Positions 30,365 through 40,503 are shown, counted from the stretch's first letter. The stretch: 64,000 nucleotides of DNA from Lachnospiraceae bacterium (GCA_022793195.1 JAAWCJ010000018.1:62001-126000); one strand, 5' to 3'. Made by a program: numbers and translations. The notes: generated by a model not told the origin, from the letters alone.

Positions 30365-30770
30365 GGAAGCGGATATTGAAGTGGTGGCGTCGCAGCCCTG
30401 CGACTGGGACCGCCAGAAAGCAATGGACGCAGTCACCAACCTCCTGTCGGTACATACGGATGTGACCGGGATCTACTGCTGCAACGATACCATGGCCTTG
30501 GGGGCGCAGCAGGCGGTTGACAACCTGAACCTCAACGGAAAAGTATTTGTGGTGGGGACAGACGGGAATTCGGAAGCGGTTGAGTCCATAGCCCAGGGCG
30601 GAATGGCAGGGACAGCAGCTCAGAAACCCGACGTGATCGGGGCCACCTGCCTGGATATGCTGGTGGATTGGATAAAGGAAGGGAAGACCGGCGACGTGAA
30701 TACGGAAGTGGAGACAGTGCTTCTCGATTCCTACATTATTTCCAGGGAGAACGTGGAAGAGTACCGCTAG
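30365..30770 (+). pseudogene. Periplasmic sugar-binding protein, C-terminal part only
   Basis: EADIEVVASQPCDWDRQKAMDAVTNLL...GIYCCNDTMALGAQQAV; no signal peptide or N-lobe upstream. Confidence 0.8.
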
Positions 30771-30801
30771 AGGACGTCATGGGGCGGCAGAAAGGAGTAG
30801 T

Positions 30802-32319
30802 ATGGGTTGTCTTGTTCAGATGAGGGGAATCACAAAAAAGTTCCCGGGTGTGGTGGCTCTGGACCATATTGACCTGGACCTTCAGTCCGGTGAAGTGCAT
30901 CTTTTGCTGGGGGAAAACGGAGCCGGGAAATCGACTCTGATGAAAATCCTCAGCGGGGTTTATGAACCGACGGAGGGGAGTATTCTGATGGAGGGAAAAG
31001 AATACCGCTCTCTGACGCCCCAGTTATCCCGGGAACTGAAAATTGCCGTTATTTATCAGGAACTCAGCGTGATAGACGAGCTTTCCATAGCGGAAAACCT
31101 GTTCATCGGAAGGATACCGACCAGGAAGGCCGGTATCCTGAAAACAGTGGACAGGAAAGCCATGTTCGACAAGGCGCGGGAAATCCTGGACAGAATCGGC
31201 TTTGAAAAGAATGTGAGGACTCCCGTATCTTCCCTGTCCATCAGTGAAAAACAGCAGGTGGAGATCGCCAAGGCGCTGGCGGCGGACGCCAGGATTATCA
31301 TCATGGACGAACCGACTTCCTCTCTGACGGAGGAGGAGAGCGGGCGCCTGTTTCAGGTGATTAGGCAGCTTACATCCGATGGGGCGGGGGTTTTTTATAT
31401 CTCCCACAAACTTCAGGAATTGAAGAAAATCGGAAACAGGGTGACAGTGCTCAAGGATGGAAAGCGGGTGGATACCCTGGAGATGGGGCAGGTGAAATCA
31501 GAGGGGCAGCTGATCTCCATGATGGTGGGGAGGGATATTGGAAATAAACGGCTCCGGGAGGGAAAGACCCTGGATACAGGGGCGGAAAATATCCTGGAGA
31601 TCCGGAACCTGACGCGGAAAGACGGAAAAATAAAGAATGTCAGCTTTGACCTAAAAAGAGGGGAAATCCTGGGCTTTGCCGGGCTGGTGGGCTCAGGGAG
31701 GACCGAGCTTATGAACGCGGTTTTCGGGGCGGAGCCTGTCTCTTCCGGGGAGATTCTGTTTGAGGGGAAAGCGGTGAAAAACAGGAATACTTATCAGGCA
31801 TTAAAAAATGGTTTTGCCCTGATTACGGAAAACAGGAGGGAGACGGGATTTTTTGACAACTTTGAAATCTATAAAAATATCTCTTCCGTCAATCTCTTGA
31901 AAAAGACAGGGATGGGAGGCGTGACAGGGTTTGTAAACAGGAAAAAAGAGATCGGTGAGGCGGAAAAACAAAAGGAGCTGCTCTCGGTGAAATGTACCTC
32001 CGTACACCAGATGATCCGGGACTTATCCGGAGGGAACCAGCAAAAAGTGATCATTGGGAAATGGCTGAATGCAGATGCGAAGCTGATGATTTTCGACGAG
32101 CCCACCAGGGGGATTGATGTGGGAGCCAAAAGCGAGATTTACCAGATCCTCAAGGAACTGTCGGAAAAAGGAAAAGGAATCATCGTCGTGTCGTCGGAGC
32201 TCCCGGAGCTGCTCATCTTATGCGACCGGGTAGTGGTGTTCGGACACGGAGAGATCAGAGGGGTTTTAGATGCGGAAGAGATGACGGAAGAGGCCATTAT
32301 GGAGCTGGCGGCGTTATAA
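30802..32319 (+). CDS. Sugar ABC transporter ATP-binding protein (RbsA/AlsA type)
   Basis: Two ABC domains, LLGENGAGKSTLMKILSGVY, LSGGNQQKVIIGKWL. Confidence 0.95.
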   Translation: MGCLVQMRGITKKFPGVVALDHIDLDLQSGEVHLLLGENGAGKSTLMKILSGVYEPTEGSILMEGKEYRSLTPQLSRELKIAVIYQELSVIDELSIAENLFIGRIPTRKAGILKTVDRKAMFDKAREILDRIGFEKNVRTPVSSLSISEKQQVEIAKALAADARIIIMDEPTSSLTEEESGRLFQVIRQLTSDGAGVFYISHKLQELKKIGNRVTVLKDGKRVDTLEMGQVKSEGQLISMMVGRDIGNKRLREGKTLDTGAENILEIRNLTRKDGKIKNVSFDLKRGEILGFAGLVGSGRTELMNAVFGAEPVSSGEILFEGKAVKNRNTYQALKNGFALITENRRETGFFDNFEIYKNISSVNLLKKTGMGGVTGFVNRKKEIGEAEKQKELLSVKCTSVHQMIRDLSGGNQQKVIIGKWLNADAKLMIFDEPTRGIDVGAKSEIYQILKELSEKGKGIIVVSSELPELLILCDRVVVFGHGEIRGVLDAEEMTEEAIMELAAL

Positions 32320-32329
32320 GGAGAGGGAT

Positions 32330-33289
32330 ATGGACAGCAGATTAAAGAAAAAATTCCCGGCTTTGTGGGAACGTTTTGGCACAGTCGGGATATTGGTTTT
32401 ATTGCTTCTCGTAATCGGGATTTTCGGGCCTCCCCAGTTTTTGTCCAAAAATAACCTGATGCAGATTGCAATCCAGAGTTCCGTGACAGGGCTGATCGCC
32501 TGCGGTGAGTTTTTTGCGATCCTGATTGCCGGCATTGACTTGTCGGTAGGATCGGTTATGGGGTTGGTGGGGATGGTGACGGCGCGTCTGATGGTGCTGG
32601 GGAATGTCCCGTGGGCGACGGCAGTGCTGATCGGCATTTTATGCGGCGCGCTCTGCGGCGCTTTTAACGGGCTGATGATCAACCTGACGGGGCTTCATCC
32701 CTTTGTCATTACCCTGGGGACACAGTCCATTTTCAGGGGGCTTGTGCTGATCCTTTCCGGGGCGAAATCCACCTACGGTTTCAGCAAACAGTTTAAAGAC
32801 TGTATGGGCGGCTTTATCAATGGGACGGTTCCGTCGGCGGTGCTGATCATGGCAGTGGTGGCCGTTTTGCTGTGGCTGTTTTCTTCCTATACGATCTGTG
32901 GAAGAAATATTTACGCCATGGGGGGAAATAAGGAGGCGGCCTGGTTTTCCGGTATCAACACAAAGCTCCATACGCTGATCGTCCATATGATCTGCGGGGC
33001 CTGCTTTGGCCTGGCAGGTATCGTATATACGGCCAGGATCGGGTCGGCGGAGCCTCTGGCCGGGGAAGGCTATGAGACATTTGCCATCGCGTCGGCCATC
33101 ATCGGCGGGACCAGCTTTTTCGGAGGAAGGGGAAAGATACCGACCGTGGTGATCGGTTCCCTGATCATCGGAACCATCAACAACGGGTTAAACATGCTAA
33201 ATGTGGGTTCCTATTACCAGCAGATCGTCACAGGCTCCCTGATTATCCTGGCGGTGACCCTGGACAGCCTGGTCAAGGGCAAAAAGTAG
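32330..33289 (+). CDS. Sugar ABC transporter permease (RbsC/AlsC type)
   Basis: IAGIDLSVGSVMGLVGM, GLHPFVITLGTQSIFRGL, AIASAIIGGTSFFGGRGK. Confidence 0.95.
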   Translation: MDSRLKKKFPALWERFGTVGILVLLLLVIGIFGPPQFLSKNNLMQIAIQSSVTGLIACGEFFAILIAGIDLSVGSVMGLVGMVTARLMVLGNVPWATAVLIGILCGALCGAFNGLMINLTGLHPFVITLGTQSIFRGLVLILSGAKSTYGFSKQFKDCMGGFINGTVPSAVLIMAVVAVLLWLFSSYTICGRNIYAMGGNKEAAWFSGINTKLHTLIVHMICGACFGLAGIVYTARIGSAEPLAGEGYETFAIASAIIGGTSFFGGRGKIPTVVIGSLIIGTINNGLNMLNVGSYYQQIVTGSLIILAVTLDSLVKGKK

Positions 33290-33304
33290 GGGAGGCGGTC
33301 TGGG

Positions 33305-34090
33305 ATGAAAATACATAGGTTTGGAATTCCGGTCACATGGGATGAAAAAGAGAAACAGATTGTGGCGGAAAGAGGGATATCTGTCCAATCCCGTTCTGAA
33401 AAGAGATTTGGGGAGATGGAAAATCTGGTTTATGAACCGGGGAACGCTCCGCGGGACGAGGTCTGTTACGTTTTTTTCCAGAATATCTGGGAGGAAGACA
33501 AAGAAGCAGCCTTTACAGAACGGAAAGTGACCAACGGTATTACGGTACTGTCGGGCGGGACCATGGGGATGGAATGTCGGAAAAATTCGGGTCATTATCA
33601 CGGATTGAACCCCGGCCACACGCTTCCTTACCCGGAAGCCTACGAGGTACTCTGGGGGCAGGCGGTGTTTCTCCTCCAGAAGTCGGGAAACTTTGAACAG
33701 GAAGATTTTGTGGTGGAGGATTTGGAGGCGGTGTTTGTAAACGAGGGGGAGAAATTGGTGGTTCCGCCCTTTTGTGGGCACTGCGTGGCGAATGTGGGGG
33801 AGGGCTCCATGGCCTTTGGCAACCTGGCGGTGCCCTGCCCCCTCCACTATGAGCCCATCAAGAAAAAACACGGGTTTGCCGTATATGTGCTGAAGGTGGA
33901 CGGCCGGGTTGTATTTGTGCCCAATGAAAATTATGGGAAGGTTCCCAGGCTCAGGGTCAGCAAAGCGAAGGAGCGGCCGGACCTGGGCCTGGTAAAGGGG
34001 AAGGCCCTGTACACTTCTTATACGGAGCGGCCGGAGCGGTTTGAGTATCTGTGGGAACCGGAAAAATACAGGAGCGCGCTGGAGAGATAA
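33305..34090 (+). CDS. Cupin-type glucose-6-phosphate isomerase family protein
   Basis: KNSGHYHGLNPGHTLPYPEAYEVLWGQAVFLLQ; VPPFCGHCVANVG. Confidence 0.8.
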   Translation: MKIHRFGIPVTWDEKEKQIVAERGISVQSRSEKRFGEMENLVYEPGNAPRDEVCYVFFQNIWEEDKEAAFTERKVTNGITVLSGGTMGMECRKNSGHYHGLNPGHTLPYPEAYEVLWGQAVFLLQKSGNFEQEDFVVEDLEAVFVNEGEKLVVPPFCGHCVANVGEGSMAFGNLAVPCPLHYEPIKKKHGFAVYVLKVDGRVVFVPNENYGKVPRLRVSKAKERPDLGLVKGKALYTSYTERPERFEYLWEPEKYRSALER

Positions 34091-34122
34091 AATGGGGAAC
34101 AAAAATCCGGATGGGGGAAGAT

Positions 34123-35055
34123 ATGGAAACATATGCGGTGGGAATTGATATCGGGGGAACGAATTTCAGGATCGGGACAGTGGATGGGAATGGAAAACTG
34201 TATGACTTCCAGAAGTATTCCAGTGTCGGGCTTCAGGGGGAGGACGGGCTTCGGGAACTGGCCAAAACCATAAAAACCTACAGAAGTTCCGGGAAAGAGG
34301 CGGCCAAATCCAAAGCGGTGGCCATCGGTGTTCCGGCGACTGTCAGCAAAGACAAAAGGGTCGTGTACAGCGCTTCTTATTTTAAAGGTTTTTCCGGCAA
34401 GGATATGAAAGGATATCTGGAAGGGAAGCTGGGATGTCCGGTCTATCTGGACCGGGATGCAAATTTTCTGCTGTTGAACGATATGGAAAATTATGGAAAT
34501 GAAGGTTGTTTTTCGGACATGGAGATGGTGGCAGGGTTATATTACGGGACAGCGGTGGCCAATGCCTTTTATACCAGGGGGGCTTTCTATGACGGGTGCC
34601 ACGGCGCGGCAGGTGAGATCAGCCATAATCCCCTCTACGGCATCACGGACCGGTGCCAGTGCGGGAAGAGGGGGTGCATGGCCGTGAGGAACGGCGGACG
34701 CTACCTGCAAAAGCTGGCAAAAGAACAGTTTGGCGGCTGCAGTATGGAGGATATCTTTGAAAAACACGGGCAGGAGCCCTGCATCCGGAGGTTCGTGGAG
34801 GACATGGCCATACCGATCGTCCAGATTGCCAATATCCTGGATCCGGATTTGATTTTCCTGGGGGGCGGCGTCACCAATATCAAAAGTTTTCCATGGGAGA
34901 CTCTGAATCGGGCGGTGAGGGAGAATACCAGGGGACCGGTTCCGGCAGAGAACCTGAACATGGTACATACGGTCCACACGTCTGCCAGCGGTGTGCTGGG
35001 AGCGGGGCTTTACGCGGTGGGACAGCTGGAAAAGAAGAGGGGAGAGAGAAAATGA
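34123..35055 (+). CDS. ROK family sugar kinase (possible allose kinase)
   Basis: YAVGIDIGGTNFRIGTVD; GAAGEISHNPLYGITDRCQCGKRGCM. Confidence 0.9.
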   Translation: METYAVGIDIGGTNFRIGTVDGNGKLYDFQKYSSVGLQGEDGLRELAKTIKTYRSSGKEAAKSKAVAIGVPATVSKDKRVVYSASYFKGFSGKDMKGYLEGKLGCPVYLDRDANFLLLNDMENYGNEGCFSDMEMVAGLYYGTAVANAFYTRGAFYDGCHGAAGEISHNPLYGITDRCQCGKRGCMAVRNGGRYLQKLAKEQFGGCSMEDIFEKHGQEPCIRRFVEDMAIPIVQIANILDPDLIFLGGGVTNIKSFPWETLNRAVRENTRGPVPAENLNMVHTVHTSASGVLGAGLYAVGQLEKKRGERK

Positions 35056-35738
35056 GAAAAGATTATTTTTCGCCGTCTCTGATGTGCGGAGACTGGCTTA
35101 ACCTGCGGGGGGAGATACAGGCCTATGAGGAGGCCGGAGCCGAGATGATTCATTTTGATATTATGGACACTACGTTCACCCCCACAACCATGCTGCCGCC
35201 GTCGTTAGTGCAGGCGGTGCGGAAAGCCACGGAAATCCCGCTGGATATTCACCTGATGGTGAGGGAACCGGAATATTTTCTGGATAATATCCTGCCCTGG
35301 TGCGACGGCTGCTATATCAGCGTCCACGCGGAGGCAACAAAGCAGCTGAGGGAGGTCGTCCGGGATATAAGGGAAGCCGGGGCCAAGCCGTCTGTGGCCT
35401 TAAACCCGGGGACGCCGCTCTGTATGATCGAAGAAGTGGCCCCCTATCTGGACATGGCCTTGATTTTAAATGGAAACGCGGGAAAAAGCACAAAGCAGGA
35501 TATTGACAGCCACATGGAGAGGAAGATCAGGAGGGCGCGGGAATTGCTGGATACATGTGGGAATGAAACCGCGCTGATCGAGGTGGACGGAAATATTTCT
35601 TTTGAAAACGCCCTCCGGGCGAAACGAAACGGAGCCAATGTATATGTGCTGGGGACGGCGAGCATTTATGGAAAGGAAACCGGGGTGGCGGAAAACATCA
35701 GGCGTCTCAGGGAATACCTGAAGGAATCTGAAGGGTAA
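35052..35738 (+). CDS. alsE: Allulose-6-phosphate/ribulose-phosphate 3-epimerase family
   Basis: SPSLMCGDWLNLRGEIQAYEEAGAEMIHFDIMDTTFTPTT; ATGA overlap with the kinase gene. Confidence 0.85.
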   Translation: MRKDYFSPSLMCGDWLNLRGEIQAYEEAGAEMIHFDIMDTTFTPTTMLPPSLVQAVRKATEIPLDIHLMVREPEYFLDNILPWCDGCYISVHAEATKQLREVVRDIREAGAKPSVALNPGTPLCMIEEVAPYLDMALILNGNAGKSTKQDIDSHMERKIRRARELLDTCGNETALIEVDGNISFENALRAKRNGANVYVLGTASIYGKETGVAENIRRLREYLKESEG

Positions 35739-35786
35739 GAACTGCCGGCAAAGTGTAAATGCCGGCGGCATGGAGAGGGGAAGGAT

Positions 35787-36431
35787 ATGAAACTTTTACA
35801 GGCAGCGTTAGATTTATTTAATATAGAAGAAACTTTCAGGGTTTTGGATCAGGTGGGCAGGTATGTGGATATCATTGAGCTTGGGACGCCGCTTATGGTG
35901 GCGGAAGGAGCCAGGGCGGTGAAGGCGGTGAAGGACCGCTATCCCGACAAAACAGTGTTTGCGGATATCAAGGTCATGGACGGAGGGGGAGTCGTGCCGA
36001 AACCGGTCCTGGAGGCCGGGGCGGATATGGTTTCCGTGCTGGCGGCGGCCGACGACAATACGGTCCGCGCGGCCATTGCGCTGGCAAGGGAGTACCATGC
36101 CCAGGTGCTGGTGGATATGTGCTCCGTAAAAGATATTGCCGGGAGGGCCAGGGAGATAGAAGGTATGAATCCTGATTACATCTGCGTCCATGTGGGCTAT
36201 GACATCCAGTCCACCGGTGCGGACCCAATCGAAGAGCTTCGGAAGCTGGATGGAATCCGCTGCAAAAAAGCCATTGCCGGAGGAATCGGGCTGTCCACCT
36301 TTGAGGCGGCCGTATCCAGCGCGGCGGATACCATCATCAGCGGCGGCGGTATTTATAATCAGCCCAACATGGGGGAAGTGGCCGCAAAGATGAGGGAGAT
36401 ATTGGACAGGTATAACGGAAAACTGATCTGA
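35787..36431 (+). CDS. hxlA: 3-hexulose-6-phosphate synthase
   Basis: KLLQAALDLFNIEETFRVLDQVGRYVDIIELGTPLMVAEG; VFADIKVMDGG. Confidence 0.93.
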   Translation: MKLLQAALDLFNIEETFRVLDQVGRYVDIIELGTPLMVAEGARAVKAVKDRYPDKTVFADIKVMDGGGVVPKPVLEAGADMVSVLAAADDNTVRAAIALAREYHAQVLVDMCSVKDIAGRAREIEGMNPDYICVHVGYDIQSTGADPIEELRKLDGIRCKKAIAGGIGLSTFEAAVSSAADTIISGGGIYNQPNMGEVAAKMREILDRYNGKLI

Positions 36432-36444
36432 GACGGGAGACAGT

Positions 36445-37032
36445 ATGGAAAATGAGTATGGAAAACAGGAAAAAATGAAGGTGACGGAAACTGCCGCCGC
36501 GGCATCGCTGGAACTGTCAAAAACCCTGGCCGGGATTGACGAAAAACAGGTGGCTGCCCTTTTGGAGGCAATATGCGGGGCAAAAAAAGTTTATGTGGCC
36601 GGCGCAGGGCGCTCCCTGCTGATGCTGCGGTGCCTTGCCATGAGGCTCATGCATTTGGGGTTTGAGAGCTATGTGGCGGGGGACACCACAACGCCGGCTT
36701 TTGAAAAGGAAGATCTGCTGATAGCCGGTTCCGGATCCGGGGAGACGGGAAGCCTGCTCCATCTTGCGGGGAAAGCCGGAAAAATCGGCGGGAAGGTGGC
36801 AGTACTGACGACACGTCCCCAGTCGTCCCTGGCAAAACTGGGGGATCTGGTGGTGGAGATTCCGGCTTACACGGACAAGGCTGAGACGGGGAGGAGCCGC
36901 CCGCTATTGCCGGGGGGAAGTATGTTTGAACAGGGTATGCTGCTTTTAGGGGACGCCATGGTGCTCCCCCTGGCAAAAAAAGCGGGGATTCCCACAGACA
37001 GGGCCTTTGCGAGACATGCGAATCTGGAATAA
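36445..37032 (+). CDS. hxlB: 6-phospho-3-hexuloisomerase
   Basis: SIS domain: VYVAGAGRSLLMLRCLAMRLMHLGFESYVAGDTTTPAF; LPGGSMFEQ. Confidence 0.93.
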   Translation: MENEYGKQEKMKVTETAAAASLELSKTLAGIDEKQVAALLEAICGAKKVYVAGAGRSLLMLRCLAMRLMHLGFESYVAGDTTTPAFEKEDLLIAGSGSGETGSLLHLAGKAGKIGGKVAVLTTRPQSSLAKLGDLVVEIPAYTDKAETGRSRPLLPGGSMFEQGMLLLGDAMVLPLAKKAGIPTDRAFARHANLE

Positions 37033-37083
37033 AGAGAGCCCGGGGATTACCCTGAGTTCCCGTATTTTACATCCTGGCAGGAA

Positions 37084-37336
37084 GGGGTTGTTGCAAAACA
37101 TCCGGATTTATAAATGCCCGGAGCCCTGCCTGTCTTTGTTTTTGTCCGATAGGCAGATTTTACAGGTTTTGTGAGTCTAGCGGCGTCGGCTCCGCTGACT
37201 AGCTTTTATGGAAGCGGTGGCCGGCGATAAAAGGCGACGAAACAAAACCCAAAAATCAACGTGGACGAAAACAAAGACAGGCAGGACTCGGGGCAGACAT
37301 AAATATCAGGATATTTTATGTTTTGCAACAACCCCC
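37084..37336. repeat. Long-hairpin dispersed element, copy B
   Basis: GGGGTTGTTGCAAAACAT...ATGTTTTGCAACAACCCC outer arms; CTGCCTGTCTTTGTTTTTGTCC / GGACGAAAACAAAGACAGGCAG inner arms; same core as A and C. Confidence 0.9.
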
Positions 37337-37455
37337 TTCTGCTTTTTTTGCAGCAAAATAAAAATACGGAAACTCAAAGGAATTATAACTTGTACACTTT
37401 ATGGGTATTGTGTTATACTAAACGGAGAATATTTTGGATGTAAGCGAGGGATACC

Positions 37456-38163
37456 ATGGAAAAAGCGAGACGGGTATTGCTGAAACTCAGCGGGGAGGCG
37501 CTGGCCGGGCCATTGGGGCATGGATTTGACGAGGCGACGGTAAAGGCGGTGGCAAAGCAGGTGAAGCCCTCTGTGGCCGGAGGTATTCAGATTGGTATTG
37601 TGATCGGTGGGGGGAATTTCTGGAGAGGCCGCCAGAGTAATGCCATCGACAGGCCGAAGGCAGATCAGATCGGGATGCTTGCCACAGTGATGAACTGCAT
37701 TTATGTGTCGGAAATTTTCCGGTCCGAGGGGATGAAGACAGAGATATTCACTCCCTTTGCCTGTGGGACCATGACGAAGCTTTTTTCCAAAGATGAAGCC
37801 AACAGGTGCTTTGAGGAGGGCCAGGTGGTGTTTTTTGCCGGAGGGACAGGCCACCCTTATTTTTCCACGGATACGGGGATTGTGTTGCGGGCCATTGAGA
37901 TGGAGGCGGATATCATTCTTTTGGCAAAGGCCGTGGACGGCGTATATGACAGTGACCCCAGGAGCAATCCGGAGGCGAAAAAGTATGATACGGTTTCCAT
38001 TGAGGAAGTCATCGCGAAGAAGCTGGCGGTGGTGGACTTGACGGCTTCGATTATGTGCATGGAGAACCATATGCCCATGGCGGTGTTCGGTTTGGGAGAG
38101 AAAGACAGTATCGCCAATGCCCTGAAAGGAGACATTACAGGGACGATTGTGACAGTGGAGTGA
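37456..38163 (+). CDS. pyrH: UMP kinase
   Basis: VLLKLSGEALAG, VIGGGNFWRGR, DADIILLAKAVDGVYDSDP-like. Confidence 0.97.
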   Translation: MEKARRVLLKLSGEALAGPLGHGFDEATVKAVAKQVKPSVAGGIQIGIVIGGGNFWRGRQSNAIDRPKADQIGMLATVMNCIYVSEIFRSEGMKTEIFTPFACGTMTKLFSKDEANRCFEEGQVVFFAGGTGHPYFSTDTGIVLRAIEMEADIILLAKAVDGVYDSDPRSNPEAKKYDTVSIEEVIAKKLAVVDLTASIMCMENHMPMAVFGLGEKDSIANALKGDITGTIVTVE

Positions 38164-38218
38164 AGCCGGGAGCGGCGGCAGGGGCGACCTGATTATAAAA
38201 AGGGAGGATATTAAGACT

Positions 38219-38773
38219 ATGGAAGAAAAAATGAAAGTTTATGAAGATAAGATGGAGAAAGCAGTCAGTGTGCTTCGCAGCGATTACGCGACGATCCGCG
38301 CGGGGCGGGCCAATCCCCATGTGCTTGACCAGATTACGGTGGATTATTACGGTGTCCCCAGCGGGATTCAGCAGGTGGCCAATGTGTCTGTGCCGGAACC
38401 CAGGATGTTATTGATTCAGCCTTGGGAAAAGAGCCTGATTAAACTGATTGAGAAAGCGATCCTTACTTCTGACCTGGGGATTAACCCCAGCAATGATGGG
38501 AATGTGATTCGCCTGGTGTTCCCGGAGATGACAGAGGAGCGCAGAAAAGATTTGTCCAAAGATGTGAAGAAAAAGGGTGACAATGCAAAAGTTGCCATTC
38601 GGAATATCCGCCGTGACGCCAATGATACCATCAAAAAGCAACAGAAAGGCGGAGAGATTTCTGAGGATGAACAGAAGCAGTATGAGGACAAGATTCAAAA
38701 ACTGACGGACAAGTTCATCGAGAAAGTAGACAAGGAAATCGAACTTAAGACAAAGGAAATTATGACTGTATAG
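38219..38773 (+). CDS. frr: Ribosome recycling factor
   Basis: IRAGRANPHVLDQITVDYYGVPSGIQQVANVSVPEPRMLLIQPW. Confidence 0.98.
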   Translation: MEEKMKVYEDKMEKAVSVLRSDYATIRAGRANPHVLDQITVDYYGVPSGIQQVANVSVPEPRMLLIQPWEKSLIKLIEKAILTSDLGINPSNDGNVIRLVFPEMTEERRKDLSKDVKKKGDNAKVAIRNIRRDANDTIKKQQKGGEISEDEQKQYEDKIQKLTDKFIEKVDKEIELKTKEIMTV

Positions 38774-38858
38774 GCAGTACATGAAGGGATAAAAAAATAA
38801 GGAAGCAGGGGGCAGGCACAGTTCATATCCTGCTCCCTTTATGCTTATGGAGGTTTTT

Positions 38859-39575
38859 ATGGCAGAGGGACAGAGTTTGAAAATACCGGAGCATGTGGCG
38901 ATTATCCTGGACGGGAATGGCCGCTGGGCGAAAAAGAGGGGGTTGCCCAGAAATATGGGCCACGTGGAAGGCTGCAAAGTGGTGGAACAGACGGTGGAAG
39001 ATGCGGCCAGGCTGGGAATCAAATATCTGACGGTTTATGGTTTCTCCACAGAGAACTGGAAGCGTTCCGCCGAGGAGGTGGGAGCCCTTATGCAGCTGTT
39101 CCGCTATTATATGAAGCGGTTGCTTAAAGTGGCGAAGAAAAACAATGTGCGGGTGATCATGATCGGGGAGAGGAGCAGGTTTGACGCGGATATCATTGCC
39201 GGTTTAAACCGGCTGGAGGGGGAAACCAGGGAGAATACCCGGATGACATTTACCATCGCCGTCAATTATGGCAGCAGGGATGAGATCACCAGGGCTGTGC
39301 GCCATATGCTTTTGGACTGCCAGGCCGGGAAGCTTTCGCCGGAGGATGTCAGTGAGGAGCTGATTGGGAGCTATCTGGATACGAGGGAACTTCCGGATCC
39401 AGATCTTCTGATCCGCACCAGCGGTGAGGAGAGGCTTTCAAACTATTTACTCTGGCAGCTTGCTTATACGGAATTTTATTTTACGGATGTCCTGTGGCCG
39501 GATTTTAATAAAGAGGAATTGGTCAAAGCCATTGAGAAATACAATAATAGAGAACGAAGGTTTGGAGGGGTGTGA
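38859..39575 (+). CDS. uppS: Isoprenyl (undecaprenyl diphosphate) synthase
   Basis: HVAIILDGNGRWAKKRGLPRNMGH; LLIRTSGEERLSNYLLWQLAYTEF. Confidence 0.97.
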   Translation: MAEGQSLKIPEHVAIILDGNGRWAKKRGLPRNMGHVEGCKVVEQTVEDAARLGIKYLTVYGFSTENWKRSAEEVGALMQLFRYYMKRLLKVAKKNNVRVIMIGERSRFDADIIAGLNRLEGETRENTRMTFTIAVNYGSRDEITRAVRHMLLDCQAGKLSPEDVSEELIGSYLDTRELPDPDLLIRTSGEERLSNYLLWQLAYTEFYFTDVLWPDFNKEELVKAIEKYNNRERRFGGV

Positions 39576-39577
39576 GG

Positions 39578-40426
39578 ATGTTTAAGACGAGGCTGATCAG
39601 TGGAATCGTTTTGGTGGCTGTGATTATCGGGCTGCTGGTCCTGGGTGGAAGCGTCCTGGCGGCGGCGCTTTGCCTCATATCCCTGGTGGGGATGTATGAA
39701 CTTTACAGGACGGTGGGGGCGGAAAAGAGCCTTTTAGGTGCGGTGGGATATCTGGGCGGCGTTGCTTATTATCTGATCTTGTTTTTTTCCGGGCACCCGG
39801 AGACAGATTCCCTGCCGGTGGTATTTTTTGTGGCAGTTCTGATACTGCTGATGGCGGTCTACGTATTTACGTTCCCCAAATATTCAGCGGGGCAGGTGAT
39901 GGCCGCCTTTTTCGGCCTTGTCTATGTGGCAGTCATGCTGTCTTATATCTTCCGCACCAGATCTCTCCCGGGAGGGCAGATTTTAGTATGGCTGGTGTTT
40001 TTAAGCTCCTGGGGCTGCGACACCTGCGCATACTGTGTGGGGATGCTCATAGGGAAGCATAAGATGGCTCCCCGTTTAAGCCCCAAAAAATCGGTGGAAG
40101 GCGGTATCGGAGGAATCCTGGGGGCAGGAATCCTGGGCGGGATTTTTGGCGTGGTTTTTGCCGGCAGCCTGGAAAGCGTCCTTGGAAATCCGGCATTTCA
40201 CTGTGCCCTGATCTGCATGGTGGGGGCAGTGATCTCCCAGATTGGTGACTTGGCGGCCTCCGCCATTAAACGGAATCATGATGTGAAAGATTATGGAAAA
40301 TTGATTCCCGGCCATGGAGGAATCCTGGACCGGTTTGACAGTGTGATTTTCGTGGCGCCGGGGATTTACTATACCATTGTACTTTTGACGGAAGGAATGG
40401 AAGCTTTGAGCCGGTTTTTACAATGA
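39578..40426 (+). CDS. cdsA: Phosphatidate cytidylyltransferase
   Basis: Polytopic; SPKKSVEGGIGGI, GDLAASAIKRNHDVKDYGKLIPGHGGILDRFDS. Confidence 0.97.
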   Translation: MFKTRLISGIVLVAVIIGLLVLGGSVLAAALCLISLVGMYELYRTVGAEKSLLGAVGYLGGVAYYLILFFSGHPETDSLPVVFFVAVLILLMAVYVFTFPKYSAGQVMAAFFGLVYVAVMLSYIFRTRSLPGGQILVWLVFLSSWGCDTCAYCVGMLIGKHKMAPRLSPKKSVEGGIGGILGAGILGGIFGVVFAGSLESVLGNPAFHCALICMVGAVISQIGDLAASAIKRNHDVKDYGKLIPGHGGILDRFDSVIFVAPGIYYTIVLLTEGMEALSRFLQ

Positions 40427-40503
40427 GAAAGATGTGTCCGGCGATCTCATAATGTGGCCCGTAAACAGGTGCATGGATGCTTAAAGAACGGAGAATACTG
40501 ATT

